Below, one piece after another: positions 45,648 to 56,749 of a stretch of DNA of 64,000 bases. A model generated the notes under the pieces. It saw only the letters and a list, made by a program, of their open reading frames with translations, did no database searches and was not told the origin of the DNA. The stretch is from Lycorma delicatula. Lineage: Eukaryota; Arthropoda; Insecta; Hemiptera; Fulgoridae. A program made the position numbers and the translations under genes. The number at the start of each line of letters is the position of its first letter. The first letter of the stretch is position 1. Location: NCBI RefSeq assembly GCF_047948215.1, contig NC_134467.1, forward strand, positions 38,167,020 to 38,231,019, written 5' to 3'.

Positions 45648-46063
45648 GGTACTTACGTATTAACCCCACCGCAGCTACAGCTGCTGTTTAGGTTATGTTG
45701 ACTTCGTACCTATATGTTAACTTCGTGTACTGACAAATCATACTTATTTCAAAATAACCTAACTAAATATAACCTACGCTCGCTAACCTCTTATAATTAA
45801 CATAAAATATGCATAATATATACAACTTATTAATAACCTTAATGTTATAGCAGTGAAATCCAATTAATGTTAATCCACCAAAATCCGATTGACTACTTTG
45901 TTTTTAAATAGCTGTAGCTGCGCTGGTGTTAATACATAAGAGGTTAGCGAGCATAGGTTATATTTAGTTAGGTTATTTTGATATACGTATGATTTGTCAG
46001 TACACGAAGTCAACATAACCTAAACAGCAGCTGTAGCTGCAGTGGCATTAATACGTAAGTACC
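45648..46063. repeat. Foldback element with ~130-150 bp inverted arms
   Basis: The left arm (45648-45795; GGTACTTACGTATTAA..., CAGCTACAGCTGCTGTTTAG, CTCGCTAACCTCTTAT) is matched by the reverse complement at 45936-46063. The left arm carries an extra 20-bp duplicated piece (TTAACTTCGTGTACTGAC next to TTGACTTCGTACC). A partial third copy of the arm start lies at 45909-45935. No protein. This is a palindromic, MITE/foldback-type repeat. Confidence 0.85.
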
Positions 46064-46138
46064 CCAAATTATTTACTCCGTAAATAATGTTAAATATTTG
46101 CACATTTAACAAAACTATCACCTTAAACTTAATTTAGT

Positions 46139-46407
46139 CTCTTTTTCTGTTTAGCATACAGAACCAACATAAGATATTACTTCAGAGAATGATATGTATG
46201 AATGTAAATGAAGTGTAGTCTTATACAGTCTCAGGTTGACCATTCCAGAGATGTGTGGTTAATTAACACCCAACCACCAAAGAACACTGGTGTCCATGTT
46301 CTAGTAGTAAGGCAGTAACTGCCTTTCCTAAGATTTGAGCCTTAGAGCTCTCGACTTTGAAATCAGCTGATTTGCAACAAGTTCACCACTAGATCAACCC
46401 AATGGAG
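46139..46407 (-). mobile_element. tRNA-derived SINE with 11-bp target-site duplication
   Basis: Minus-strand copy of the family at 32532-32816. The tRNA-like head (GGGTTGATCTAGTGGTGAAC, CTCAAATCTTAGG) is at the right and the tail (GCTAAACAGAAAAAGAG) at the left. CTTAATTTAGT occurs on both sides (46128-46138 and 46408-46418). Confidence 0.9.
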
Positions 46408-46419
46408 CTTAATTTAGTT

Positions 46420-48321
46420 GAAAAATAATGCCATTAAATTAATAAATATATAAATTATTTATTAAATGATCTTACGAATGTTCTTTTTTTCAGTTATTAA
46501 TTTTTTTAATACAGCCTCTAATATATGCAGCAATAAATGCAATATAAATCATGGAGTAATGGCTTTCGACAGTCTGGGAAGAGGAAAACAGAACACGACC
46601 CTTTTTTATCCATGGAAATCATTCCTAACATACTACTAAGTATAGATGGAAATAAAATAAATAATTATTCATTTGAAAAGATCAATGTGCAAGTCGCACA
46701 TTGATACTTCATACTGATATTCCCTTTAATCACTTTTAACATGACTAATTGCAGAATACATTTTTCATCATAATAATAAAGTATTCTTTATATAATAAGA
46801 TCATGTATTAAAATACAATGTAATTTTATAATTTCAATTAATATAAACATTACATTACCTACTCTAAACTTATTACCTATATTTACTAACCACACCTTAT
46901 CGTAGTTTTATACAATGGACATTTCAAAACAAGGAAAATAAATTTTTTACAAATATTAAGAAATCATTATTCAAATTTGGTTATCATTAAAAGAAAGTAT
47001 AATACACAAAAAAATTGTTACAATTCTGGTGAAAAAAAAATTAAAACCAATCGTTTCAATTCTTTTTACATGATTATCAGTACCTACATATACAATATTT
47101 CTCCAAATTATTTATTAAAAATTGGTGAATATCTTATAACATTTTTAAAAGAATTCAAACAAAAATAGTTCTGATTAACGTTGAGTTATACTTCTAAGAA
47201 AAAGTCAATAAAATTAAATATCTAAAAAAAGGAAATTATTAAGTTTAAAAAAGAAATGAAACTAAAATTGCATTTCATTTTAAAATTGCTTGCATCGGTA
47301 ACTCAATTCGATGAGCATCCAACGAACACAAATTTCGGATTTAATTTTTAAGATTTGAAACAATACTTCGACCTGTTTATCAGAGATTACAATCTAACCT
47401 CTTTCTATGATCAAACGAAGACTTAAGAAGGAATCATCCAATAAAAGAAATACAACAAATAATAAAGATTACAAGTATTCAATAGAGATTATTTAAAAAA
47501 ATAATAAATCCGTATTAATTAATGCTACAGATAAATAGCAAAACTGAAATTAAAAATACTGGGCTACACACAAAATTTCCGGAACAAGAAGCTGTTATAA
47601 AACAAAAACACAGAAAACCATACATTGAATTATTTTAATACAATAATAAAACTTACAATCAGTAGTATAAATCTTTAAATCAGTAGTATAAATATATTAT
47701 AATTATTATACACACAATTACCACAAACAGACGGCGTCACCTGAACCCGAATAAAAACAGGTCCTTAAACATTGATACCAACAGACGGATTTCGATTTCA
47801 CTGTATAAAAAAATGTATAACAAAGTTATTCAGGAAGAATGTAACAAACTTCCAGGTTTTATTGGTAAAAATAAAGAAGAAAGTTTATGTAAGCATAGGT
47901 TTGGAAACGTTTCGTTAGCGAGTGTCAGCAGGCGAAAGTTTTTTCCCTGATTTTTGCGCTTTCGTAAAATTAAGCCCGACTGTAATTCTTGTGATCCAAA
48001 TTAACGGATAAATTTAGTGGATTGTATTAAATTTGACGTAGATTTTGAAAAAAAATAAATAGGTTTCAGAATTGCATTGTTGACAGATTTTTTTTAATTA
48101 ATCTGGCGTAAAAAACATTAGACTGGGGGTTGAAAAACATACTATTTTATGTTTGGCGTAAAATAACTTTCTTAAATGAGTAATAAACATAAAAAATCTT
48201 AAACAAAACTTGTAGTTAATCTGATTCAGAATAAAATGGTAAAAATAAAGTTACTGAAAATTATTTCTGCAGACCACATCACCATATGTTAAGCATAATT
48301 TCTTATATCTATCTCTCATCG
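46420..48321. other. AT-rich region, no gene called
   Basis: Mostly AT-rich with short frames. A CpG-bearing stretch at about 47720-47990 (GACGGCGTCACC; CGTTTCGTTAGCGAGTG) differs from its surroundings and might be promoter or first-exon sequence, but no start codon plus donor combination was convincing. A small hairpin (TCAATGTGC-aagtc-GCACATTGA) lies near 46683-46707. Confidence 0.45.
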
Positions 48322-48323
48322 TA

Positions 48324-49240
48324 CGAGGTGCTACCCAAAAGTTAGGGGAATATTACCATAAAAATAAAATAGGTTACCATAACTTATAATTTTCACTGTC
48401 TCCTTCAAAGTAATCCCTTTGGGCATTGATACAGTGATCCCAGCGTTTTTCCCATGATTCCATGCATCCCTGGAAGTCTGCAGGTGTAAGTGATCGAAGC
48501 ACGTTCTGCGTTTCTTCCTGAATCTCTTCAATTGTGTTAAAACGACGGCCTTTCAATCGAAATTTTATTTTCGGAAAGAGAAAAAAGTCGCACTGGGCAA
48601 GGTCAGGCGAATAGGGTAGGTGGGGAATTTTTTGGATGTATTTTTCAATTCACTACAGACAACTACGCAATTTTGTTTCTGGTGGCTGTCAACAGTTTCG
48701 GTACGAATTTTGCAGCAATGCGTCTCATGTTCAAATTGTCCGACAAGATGCGTTGCACGGACCCATATGACATTTGTACGATTGCACAAACATCATGGAT
48801 TGTTTGTCTACGATCTGCAACAATAGCCTCTCGCACTTTCGCCATGTTTTCCGGTGTTGCGCTTGTTGATGGTCTTCCTGAACGCTCATCGTCATCGACT
48901 GTCGTTCGTCCATCTTAGAATCGTTTGTACCACAAAAAAGTTTTACTTTTACTCTTAGCATTGTCACCAAATGCTTCCACAAGCATGCTATGGGTTTCTG
49001 CACCAGTTTTTTAAGCATGAAGCAAAATTTGATGCAGGTTCTTTGCTGTTCAAAATCTGCCATTTAGAACTTCGCCGAAGCAGTAAAACACAATTACACA
49101 ACCGCACGAAAGTCAACAATGCAGCCTCTCACTGTCACAATTGTTGGAACACTGATTCTCAAAGAATACTGTTAGCCAGTAATACCAGCAATTGTTCGCG
49201 CGTGAAATTCAAATTCCCCGAACTTTTTGGTAGCACCTCG
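48324..49240 (-). mobile_element. Internally deleted mariner (917 bp) with near-intact TIRs
   Basis: TIRs CGAGGTGCTACCCAAAAGTT (48324 on) and CGAGGTGCTACCAAAAAGTT (reverse complement, to 49240) differ at one base over 20. TA flanks both (48322-48323, 49241-49242). The transposase reads on the minus strand: N-terminus from 49063 (TCIKFCFMLKKLVQ), then MAKVREAIVADRRQTIHDVC and MSYGSVQRILSDNLNMRRIA (48845-48680). It then jumps, without the first two catalytic blocks, to a C-terminal part near 48600-48380 (FFLFPKIKF-type, then RRFNTIEEIQEETQNVLRSL). About 400 bp of the catalytic core is deleted. It could still be mobilised in trans if a related transposase exists. Confidence 0.9.
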
Positions 49241-49242
49241 TA

Positions 49243-49540
49243 TAGCGAAAAAGTCACTATTTTTGACTTGAGCTAATAATTTTTTTTACGTTTAATGTCA
49301 TGCTTTCAATTCTGCAGTACACGGTATCATACTTAGCTAACAATTGACCCAACGTATAGTCATCGTATCTTTCATAACAGTTAACAACAGCTCTTCACAG
49401 GTTGTATGAGCGTTTCTCCACTTTATTATTCTTAAGCTCACTAAGAAAAATGCCTCAACTGCTTTTTTAATACTGCTTGGAAAAAATTAAGTTTTCTTTG
49501 TACAGTTTTTCTCTGACAATTTTTGATAAAATAATACTTA
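49243..49540. other. Spacer, nothing recognised
   Basis: AT-rich, no repeated or coding signal. Confidence 0.5.
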
Positions 49541-49541
49541 C

Positions 49542-49663
49542 ATATGTTTTCTAACATTGAATCTTTTCTTACTGCGAAGGAGTATCTGAAAGTAGTCCTT
49601 CATCTCTTTACTAGTTTTACTAGATGTCCCTTCTTTCATATTGACAAACACCACTTCTGGCTG
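49542..49663 (-). CDS. Candidate host exon, gene unknown
   Basis: Minus strand: an acceptor-like GTCTGTCCTGACAG (AG at 49664-49665) precedes 40 open codons (QPEVVFVNMKEGTSSKTSKE, MKDYFQILLRSKKRFNVRKH) and a consensus donor GTAAGTA (GT at 49540-49541), ending in phase 2. The composition looks like ordinary protein and not like the local AT-rich noise. An ATG inside could equally make it a first exon. It cannot join the zinc-finger exon at 42936 in frame, since the junction would create a stop. No partner exon was found. Confidence 0.3.
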
Positions 49664-49828
49664 CTGTCAGGACAGACTAGCTTCGCATTTCTCTTTTAAA
49701 ACCTCAGCCTAAAGTTTACGCTGAGGCTGTGGGATAGAAACAGGGACAGAAACTGTCTCCAGCCAGTAGACTGGCTGTCTAGCAGCCAGTAACAGTAAAC
49801 AGAATAAATGACAGATATGGGGTAAGCA

Positions 49829-49963
49829 TACATCTCAGGAATAGTCAAACTGAGAATGTACAAGACTACACTTCATTTACACTCATACATATCAACCTCA
49901 TTCATCCTCTGAAGTATTAACTGAACGACAGCTACCGGAGGCTAAACAGGAAAAAGAAAAGAA
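49829..49963 (+). mobile_element. SINE fragment (5'-truncated) with 16-bp target-site duplication
   Basis: Matches the body and tail of the SINE at 32532-32816 (CATCTCAGGAATAGTC, CTTCATTTACACTCATACAT, GGCTAAACAGGAAAAAG). AGATATGGGGTAAGCA (49813-49828) and AGATATGGAGTAAGCA (49964-49979) flank it, differing at one base. Confidence 0.85.
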
Positions 49964-49999
49964 AGATATGGAGTAAGCAAAGATTAAAGATTGTTGACT

Positions 50000-50430
50000 A
50001 CTGATACACATGCAACATGTTAATTACTGCAACTGGTTTATATTTAATCAGCCAATTAAAAATGTTAGAGCAGCATATTTTGGAATAGTCCAAGTATTCT
50101 TTTTTCCAATTTTCCTATATGAGATATGAGCTAATAATTTAAAAAACTATGTGTTCTAGAAATAACTGAATTAATAAGTACCATGATAATATTTAATGAA
50201 TAGCAATGATTTCTCAAAATGAATGAGTCCTTACTTAGTGCTAAGGCCTAATTCATGTTAATTAATTTCTCCAAGTTCGTCATTGCAACTACTTTATTAA
50301 TTGCAATATTACCTTTGTTGCTATTCACTTATTATCTGATATTATAACCTTAGTAAAAGTGGTTTGTATGACTGATACACATGCAACATGTTAATTACTG
50401 CAACTGGTTTATATTTAATCAGCCAATTAA
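50000..50430. repeat. 60-bp perfect direct repeats 371 bp apart
   Basis: The 60 bases at 50000-50059 (ACTGATACACATGCAACATG ... CAGCCAATTAA) recur without a mismatch at 50371-50430. The 311-bp interior has no recognised content. Confidence 0.9.
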
Positions 50431-50482
50431 CAATTATAAAATATTTTTATATTTCTTAATACATCCTTAAACAGTATAAAAT

Positions 50483-51651
50483 AAAAAAATTACAAAAATA
50501 TATTTGATTACATATAAAAAATTATTTAAAAAAAACTTTTATTTAACTAATATTAATATTAATAAAAAAGGAAACAAATAAGTAGAAACCCTCTAAAACA
50601 TACAAAAATAAGAATTAAATTAAATTGAGAATTTAAAAAAAAAATAATAATTTATTAACAAATATAAAAATGCACTGAAAAGTAAAAAATAAATAATTGC
50701 AATAATTATTAAATTTTAAAATTAAAGGTAATGAAAATATTTAGTTAAATAATAGCGTGGCACAGTTTTTATAATTTATTTAAAACCACACAACATTTAT
50801 TTTTACAATTAATTTTCATTTTCAATAACGACACGAGTAGTTAGAAAGGTCTGCTGGAACCTCTTCAGTTGAGACTGACTAGCTACAAGTATCAATCTGG
50901 GAAAATGGACCCACTCGCTTTCTTTGTATCTGTTCTCATATAGTTGAAGTTCATCTTTGAATTCTGGTTGTAATCTAAACCAAATTGAATGCATTCTTTC
51001 CGCTAAAATTTTCATTTTAATTAATTATGAATTTTTATTTAACGAATTCATAATTACAATTACAATTATAATAATGATATTATTAATAATTTTTAAGATT
51101 ACTGTCAAAATTTAATAACTTGTGCAAGATTTCTAAATTTAATTTTTATTTTTAATCTTATTAACCCTTAAAGGTCATCTCGGTGCAAATTTGAACCATC
51201 AAAGAATTAAAACTTGAGTTATTTTATTACAGATAAATATAAGTATATACATATACTAAACAACCTCGTTAAACAAAAAATATATTTTAAAATACAGCTA
51301 ATGTCTATAAATACTTATTCGAAAAGATAAGTATGTTAATAAGATAAGTAAGTTGCGCCACGCTTTTATTTAACTAAATATTTTCATTACTTTTAATTTT
51401 AAAATTTAATAATTATTACATTTATTTATTTTTTACTTTTCAGTGCATTTTTATAATTGTTAATATATTTTTTTTTTTTTTTTGTTTAAAATTCTCAATT
51501 TGATTTAATTCTTATTTTTTACTTTTTAGAGGGTTTTTTTCTAATTTGATTCCTTTTTTTATTAACGTTAATATTAATATTAGTTAAATAAAAGCTTTTT
51601 TAAAAAATAATTTTTTATACGTAATCAAATATATTTTTGTAATTTTTTTTG
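50483..51651. mobile_element. Long-inverted-repeat element (~290-bp arms) carrying a small ORF
   Basis: The left arm 50483-50764 and right arm 51348-51651 are inverted copies with scattered differences: outer ends AAATTACAAAAATATATTTG / CAAATATATTTTTGTAATTT, middle TGCACTGAAAAGTAAAAAAT / ATTTTTTACTTTTCAGTGCA, inner ends AGCGTGGC / GCCACGCT. The ~580-bp interior holds a 68-codon minus-strand ORF (50809-51015). The structure resembles a foldback or long-TIR DNA transposon. No transposase or known superfamily was recognised. Confidence 0.8.
50809..51015 (-). CDS. Unknown 68-residue ORF inside the long-inverted-repeat element
   Basis: I do not recognise this protein. It reads MKILAERMHSIWFRLQPEFK, then DELQLYENRYKESEWVHFPR and LILVASQSQLKRFQQTFLTT, ending ENEN. 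Composition is balanced, with Trp, Arg and Glu, quite unlike the AT-driven frames around it, and it looks like a soluble, mostly helical piece. The start is the only ATG at the beginning of the frame, and there is no downstream continuation because the stop lies just inside the left arm. It may be the end of a longer eroded gene, an exon captured by the element, or a chance frame. Confidence 0.35.
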   Translation of the reverse strand: MKILAERMHSIWFRLQPEFKDELQLYENRYKESEWVHFPRLILVASQSQLKRFQQTFLTTRVVIENEN

Positions 51652-51654
51652 TAT

Positions 51655-51789
51655 TTTTTTACTTTTTAGTCTTAATGAACAATAAACTTTTTACATCCAA
51701 AAAAAATATTCTTAATAATATTTATATCTGAATATTATTGTTTGTTTATTAAAATTAAAAAAAAAAATTAAAAATATTTATTTTTACAT
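51655..51789. other. AT-rich spacer
   Basis: T/A runs between the inverted-repeat element and the minisatellite. Confidence 0.5.
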
Positions 51790-52175
51790 ATCAAAGTTAC
51801 ATACGTGTAACAAATTTCATTGATTTTCATACGATAATTGATGAGAAATAAAAATTTTAAGCAACATGCATGAATTTAGCGTAGAGGTATCATGTGGGTA
51901 GGTGGGGGTGGGTCATATCAAAATGCCGTCGACATGTAGCATTGTATTGTCATCGAAGTTACATACAAATTGTAGTGATTAAATTTCATTGATTTTCAAA
52001 CAATAGTTCATGTGAAATAAAAGTTTTCAGCAACATGCATGAATGGGGTTAGTGCTTGGTGGGGGGGGGGGGGGGGTGTGATATCCAAATTCTAACACCG
52101 TAGTATTGTATTGTCTTTGAAGTTACATACGTGTACCAAATTTCATTGATTTTCATACGATAGATCAAAAGATAT
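51790..52175 (+). repeat. Minisatellite-like tandem repeat, ~162-bp unit, 2.4 copies
   Basis: The motif GAAGTTACATAC...AAATTTCATTGATTTTCA recurs near 51795, 51956 and 52119. The first two units also share GCAACATGCATGAAT and a G-rich tract (GTGGGTAGGTGGGGGTGGG near 51895; a G17-like run near 52061). Confidence 0.85.
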
Positions 52176-52179
52176 AGCA

Positions 52180-53105
52180 GTTGCAAGATTTAATTATAAC
52201 TAAAGCAAGTTAAATAAAAGCTTATAAAAAGAACACCTTAACACCTTAAGAAGATACATTTTCGGGTAACCTGTTTGCTTACAGATTGTGATATTTCATT
52301 GTAAATAAATAATAATTTTGACTTACTCTGTACATACAGATACACATAATACATATGGAATGTGGATAAAGAATAACAATATTAGATACACTTTGATTTA
52401 TTTTGCACAATTTCATTATGGAAATTTAATATTCAGTAGAAACTAAATGAAAATTTAATCACTATATAATATCACAATATACAAATACATTTATTGTTGC
52501 ACTTACTCATATACTTTATGTTTGGTTCAAAACAGCAAAGAAAATACTTTTAATCAAATAATTTTTGCTGTATACAAAATGTTTATTTTCTGAAAGAATA
52601 ATACATTATAATAGACTGCAAACATCGCTGTATAAAAATATTAACTAAATGTGAAAACATCCAATATTTTGTTATTTTGGATGACTGATGATAATTCTAA
52701 CATCTACATTAACAAAAGCAAATAGCCATGTAATAAACTACACTACTAAGTAGTTTAAATAGTTTATTACATGTATGTAGTATGTTTGTTAATACTACTA
52801 TATGATAACTGCTTAATTTGCTGTAGACAGTTGAGTTTCATATAATTAATTCAATCACAAAACACCTATTTCTGCAAACAAATAATTGTTACAATAAAAA
52901 AGTAGTATTCCAGATTTTATTGTATATTAATTAGATTTTTATAGAATAATTTACTGAAAGTTGTACAGCTCAGAAATCGCATATATCAAGAAAAGTAAAA
53001 TTTCAAAAAGTAAAGAGAAAAAAATTTTGGCTTACTAAATAGAGACAGTTGTTACTTTTTGGTTTTTTTATAACATCATTATCATCAAAATAATCACTGA
53101 AACAA

Positions 53106-53162
<57 letters not shown>

Positions 53163-53399
53163 GATAATATCAGTTAAAGAAAATTATCACTCAGGGTAGT
53201 GAACTACCACCAGTAAAATACTGAAAAATGTGGACAAGATTTTGGAACTCATCCGTGAATTATCTATTAATTTTGTAATTTGGTTTGGGGTTTACCAAGA
53301 AAAATCTTAACAAGCATCATTCACATGACTATGAAGTTAGTTATTAGGTTCTGTATCTTTGTGTGAATGAAAGATTGACCTCGCAATATTTATTAATGG
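52180..53399. other. AT-rich region with a TA microsatellite
   Basis: No gene recognised. A (TA)n run lies at about 53107-53155, and a small palindrome (CATGTAATAAACT / AGTTTATTACATG) around 52728-52777. Confidence 0.5.
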
Positions 53400-53850
53400 A
53401 CCAATCAGTATGGCTTTCATCCTGGTAAGGGTACCGATAGTGCTATACTCAAGGTTATGTTATGAGTGTAGTGTCAGCCAGCAAGGCGGAATATATATTG
53501 GGTATCTATTTAGATACCCAATCTGGAATCTTTAATAACCTGTGGTGGCCCTCTGCCATTTATCAGTTAAAAAGAAGGGGATGTACTGAAAATGAGTTGT
53601 AAGTTCTGCAAAGTTATTTCAGTTATCGAGATGTGCTGCTTCGCGAAGGCAGCCATGAGGTTAGTAAGACCCTGTCTAAGAATTGCCCTCCCAGGGCAGT
53701 GTGTTGGGTTCTCTGTTATGGATGGTAGAGTTTGATTCTATTCTGCGGCAGAGGTTGCCCAGTGGGTGTTGCATGATGGCTTATGCTGATGACAGGTCTC
53801 TGCTGGTCGAAGGATGCTTGTAGTGTAGTTCGTTTTATTATCAGCTCAAA
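53400..53850 (+). mobile_element. R1-clade LINE RT fragment (separate copy)
   Basis: A decayed RT piece: NQYGFHPGKGTDSAIL near 53400, ILGIYLDTQSGIFNNLWWP near 53490 (motif A region) and MAYADD-equivalent near 53780 in another frame. It corresponds to 54310-54680 of the adjacent copy. So it is a second element, not part of the same ORF. Confidence 0.8.
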
Positions 53851-53919
53851 CAGTCCAGTCTTGTTTAAGACTTGACAGGTTTCTTTTTGTATGGATAACA
53901 TTGAATAATTAGTAGTACA

Positions 53920-56655
53920 CCAATGGAAATGTTGCAACTGGCATTTGCATTGGTGGCATCCTGACTGAGGCACGAACAAAGCAGAGGTCCGCCAAGCAAT
54001 TTGCAGCCTGGCTAGGAACAAAGCCCTTGGATATGATGGTATCACGGAGGAACTCCTTGTTCGCACTCTGCCTGTCATTCTTGGTGTATTGACTAGGGTT
54101 TTCAATAGGTTGCTGTTTGCTGGGCACTTCCAAACGTGTTGGAAACGAGGTGTTTTGAAGATGCTTTTCAAGGGTGGCGACAAGGAGCCCACTGTCAGTT
54201 CCTCATACCGTCCTCTGACGCTCTTGCCCGTAGTAGGTAAGGTTTTCGGGAAGGTCCTGTACCTCCGCATCAATAGTAAGTTAACTTCTAACCATATGGT
54301 GATGGACGATCAGTATGGGTTCCGTCCTGGTAAGGGCACAGAGGATGCGATAATTAGCGTTATGGATTTGGCTTCAGGCAGCGACTGAAAGTATGTACTC
54401 GGTGTCTTCTTGGACATATTCGGGGTGTTCAATAACTTGTGGTGGTCCTCAGCGTTGTTGCAGTTGCACGCGAGACGAGATTAGAACTCTCAATAGAACT
54501 GTCGTTCTTCGTGACAGCAGTTCTGAGGTAGGAAAGACCCTGTCTAAAAGTTGTCCACAGGGCAGTGTTCTAGGTTCACTCGTTTGGGTCGTTGAGTTCA
54601 ATTCTCTCATGTGATTGCGAATGCCTGGCGGCTGTCGTATCGTGGCTTATGCCGACGATGGGGTCCTGCAGGTCGAGGGGAATTCGCGTGCCGAGATCGA
54701 GCTCAGAGCGACACAAGCATGTAAGGTGCTAAGGTTGTGGAGTCTTCAGCATAAGGTGGTTTTCAGTGCGGAGAAAACCACTATGATGTTTTTGAAGCGC
54801 CGACTAGCCGCAACCAGCTATCCGCGGGTTGTGATGGACGGCCTTACAATTAGGTATGTCAACGTTCAGAAGTAGCTAGGTGTTATCCTTGATGAGAGGC
54901 TTCTCTTCAAGGAGCACCTCCAGTTTGTGGCGAAGAAGGCTATTGATGCCTTCTTCGGCGCCCGTAGAGTGATCCATCCCGATTGGGGGTTGAATTATCG
55001 TACCATGCGTATTCTCTACAAAGGTGTCTGTGAGGCCATTATGTTATACGCTGCGCCCGTCTGGGCTCATCGTTTGCAATTTTAGAGTTATATGGACATT
55101 CTGTTACGAGCCCAGCGTCTTCTGTTGTAAGCTGTTGTCAACGGTTACAGGATTGTTTCGCGAGAGGCCGTTACTGTGATCGCCAGCATGAAGGCAGTGG
55201 ATATTTTAGCTACAGAGCGTAGCCAGCGGTACATCTCTAAGAAGGAAGGCCTTCTTACATCACGGCCTATGCGGGAAATTGAAGACCAAGGTTTTGACTC
55301 TTGGCAAGCTAGGTGGAATGAATCTTCTACTGGTCGATATACGTATGGTATCTTTCCAAATGTTAGGGAATTGCGTGCTATTAGCTGGGTTTCCCCAATC
55401 AGTATACTACTCAATTTCCTGTCGGGACATGATGCCTTTAGGGACAGTCTAGCGAGGTTTAGGTTGGTTAATTCCGGCTTGTGTAGGGTCGATGACAACA
55501 CGGTGGGCCATGTCCTATACATCTGTCCGCGGTACCAGAGTTGGTAGGGAACTTGAGAGAGCAGACGCCTTTTTGGATCTGCGAGTTAACTGGAGGACTC
55601 GCAGTGAGTGGACGATTGTGGCTGGCTTCCTAAAATTCCTCGCCCAATGCAGGACGGCCGAAGGGATTTAGTAGAGTAGGAACCCGGGTGGCTAGGGTCC
55701 GCCTGGGCAGTTTGATTGACCGAAGGTAGGCGCTTCGGCAACGAGTCACGGTTAGTTATAAAAGGTGTCAATTGATTTGTTAAGCCGTTGGCGGAGTTGC
55801 GGCCGCTGCCAACGGGCATGGAATTCCTTGTCCCGGGTGGGTGCGGTCGCGCTTCGACGGGGGCATTTGTATGAGCATACGACACTGTCGGCGGGACGTG
55901 GCTGCATACCGTTTAGGTGGCATGCAGCGGCATTTTGACGGCGGTTAATGGATGAAGGTGAATGTCACGCGGGACTCCGCGATGGAGCTGAGCGGGAGTA
56001 GGCGTTCATTCTCCTTTCCCGGGTAGACCAGACCGGAGTCCGTTTAATCTTTTCACTTATGTATGAGTTATAAACGTTAGCTGGGTTCATTAAGGGAACT
56101 AGGTCTAAATTTCGTTGCGATCAACACTTTTAGTGGGGAAGTTGTTATATTGCCTCGAATTCGAGACATTCACGAAATTGGCTCATTAAATTGTTAGAAC
56201 TAAGCGCAGGGTCTTCGATCTTCCGCGAGTAGGTTTATAGCTTAGTTCCTGAGAGCAACGTCGTAGCATTAAGTGTCGGATGTCTTCTTCAGAAGGCAGA
56301 ATTAAAATCTGTTATCGGGGTTAACTTACCGATGTAGATGTCCCTCGGGGCATCTACATCGGTGGCATCTCACGAGGCCGGACTGAACACTGTGGAATGT
56401 GATCAGTTTGAGGGCGAGAAGATGTCCTCCGATTAAGCCACTCTTGGCTAGGAACGGAAGGGGTGGTGTAGCGACCTGACACGCTACGAGGCGGGATCTT
56501 CCCCCTCGGGGGGGGAATCGAGATGAGGCAAGAACAAGGTTGAGAGATGTCTTTTGCCTGAGGTTTTGAAGATACCTGAGGTAAAGCCCATCTGGGCTAG
56601 GTACAGAGGGGGTGACGTGGTAACCGGAATCATTACATGTCTTCGCCTATGAGGT
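53920..56655 (+). mobile_element. R1-clade LINE, 5'-truncated, with RT, C-terminal zinc finger and long 3' UTR
   Basis: RT starts near 53975 (EVRQAICSLARNKALGYDGI), then SSYRPLTLLPVVGKVFGKVL, DDQYGFRPGKGTEDAI (to 54388), a frameshift, VLGVFLDIFGVFNNLWW (motif A), CPQGSVLGSLVWV (motif B, 54550), AYADDGVLQVEGNSRAEIEL (motif C, 54650) and the thumb LGVILDERLLFKEHLQFV near 54880. From 55176 an open frame leads to NSGLCRVDDNTVGHVLYICP, the C-terminal CCHC zinc knuckle typical of R1-group LINEs. About eight stops or shifts disable it. The roughly 1-kb 3' UTR (55670-56655) is the source of the repeats at 1-905, 1500-1645 and 31863-32427. No sign of rDNA insertion, where classical R1 resides. Confidence 0.85.
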
Positions 56656-56749
56656 CATAATGTTACTAAGTAATACCATTGAAAATTGGAAACTGTTGTA
56701 TTACTGGATTTGAGGATTAAGGCGACTGTCACCTTAATCCATTCGGCTA

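Noticed and set aside
46977..47168. 63-codon plus-strand ORF
   Set aside because: AT-driven Lys/Ile/Asn/Tyr composition, no motif, no splice signal.
53716..54273. 185-codon minus-strand ORF
   Set aside because: Antisense to two R1 RT fragments; length comes from the GC-richer LINE sequence.
55145..55885. Minus-strand ORFs of 125 and 99 codons
   Set aside because: Shadows of the R1 C-terminal region and 3' UTR.
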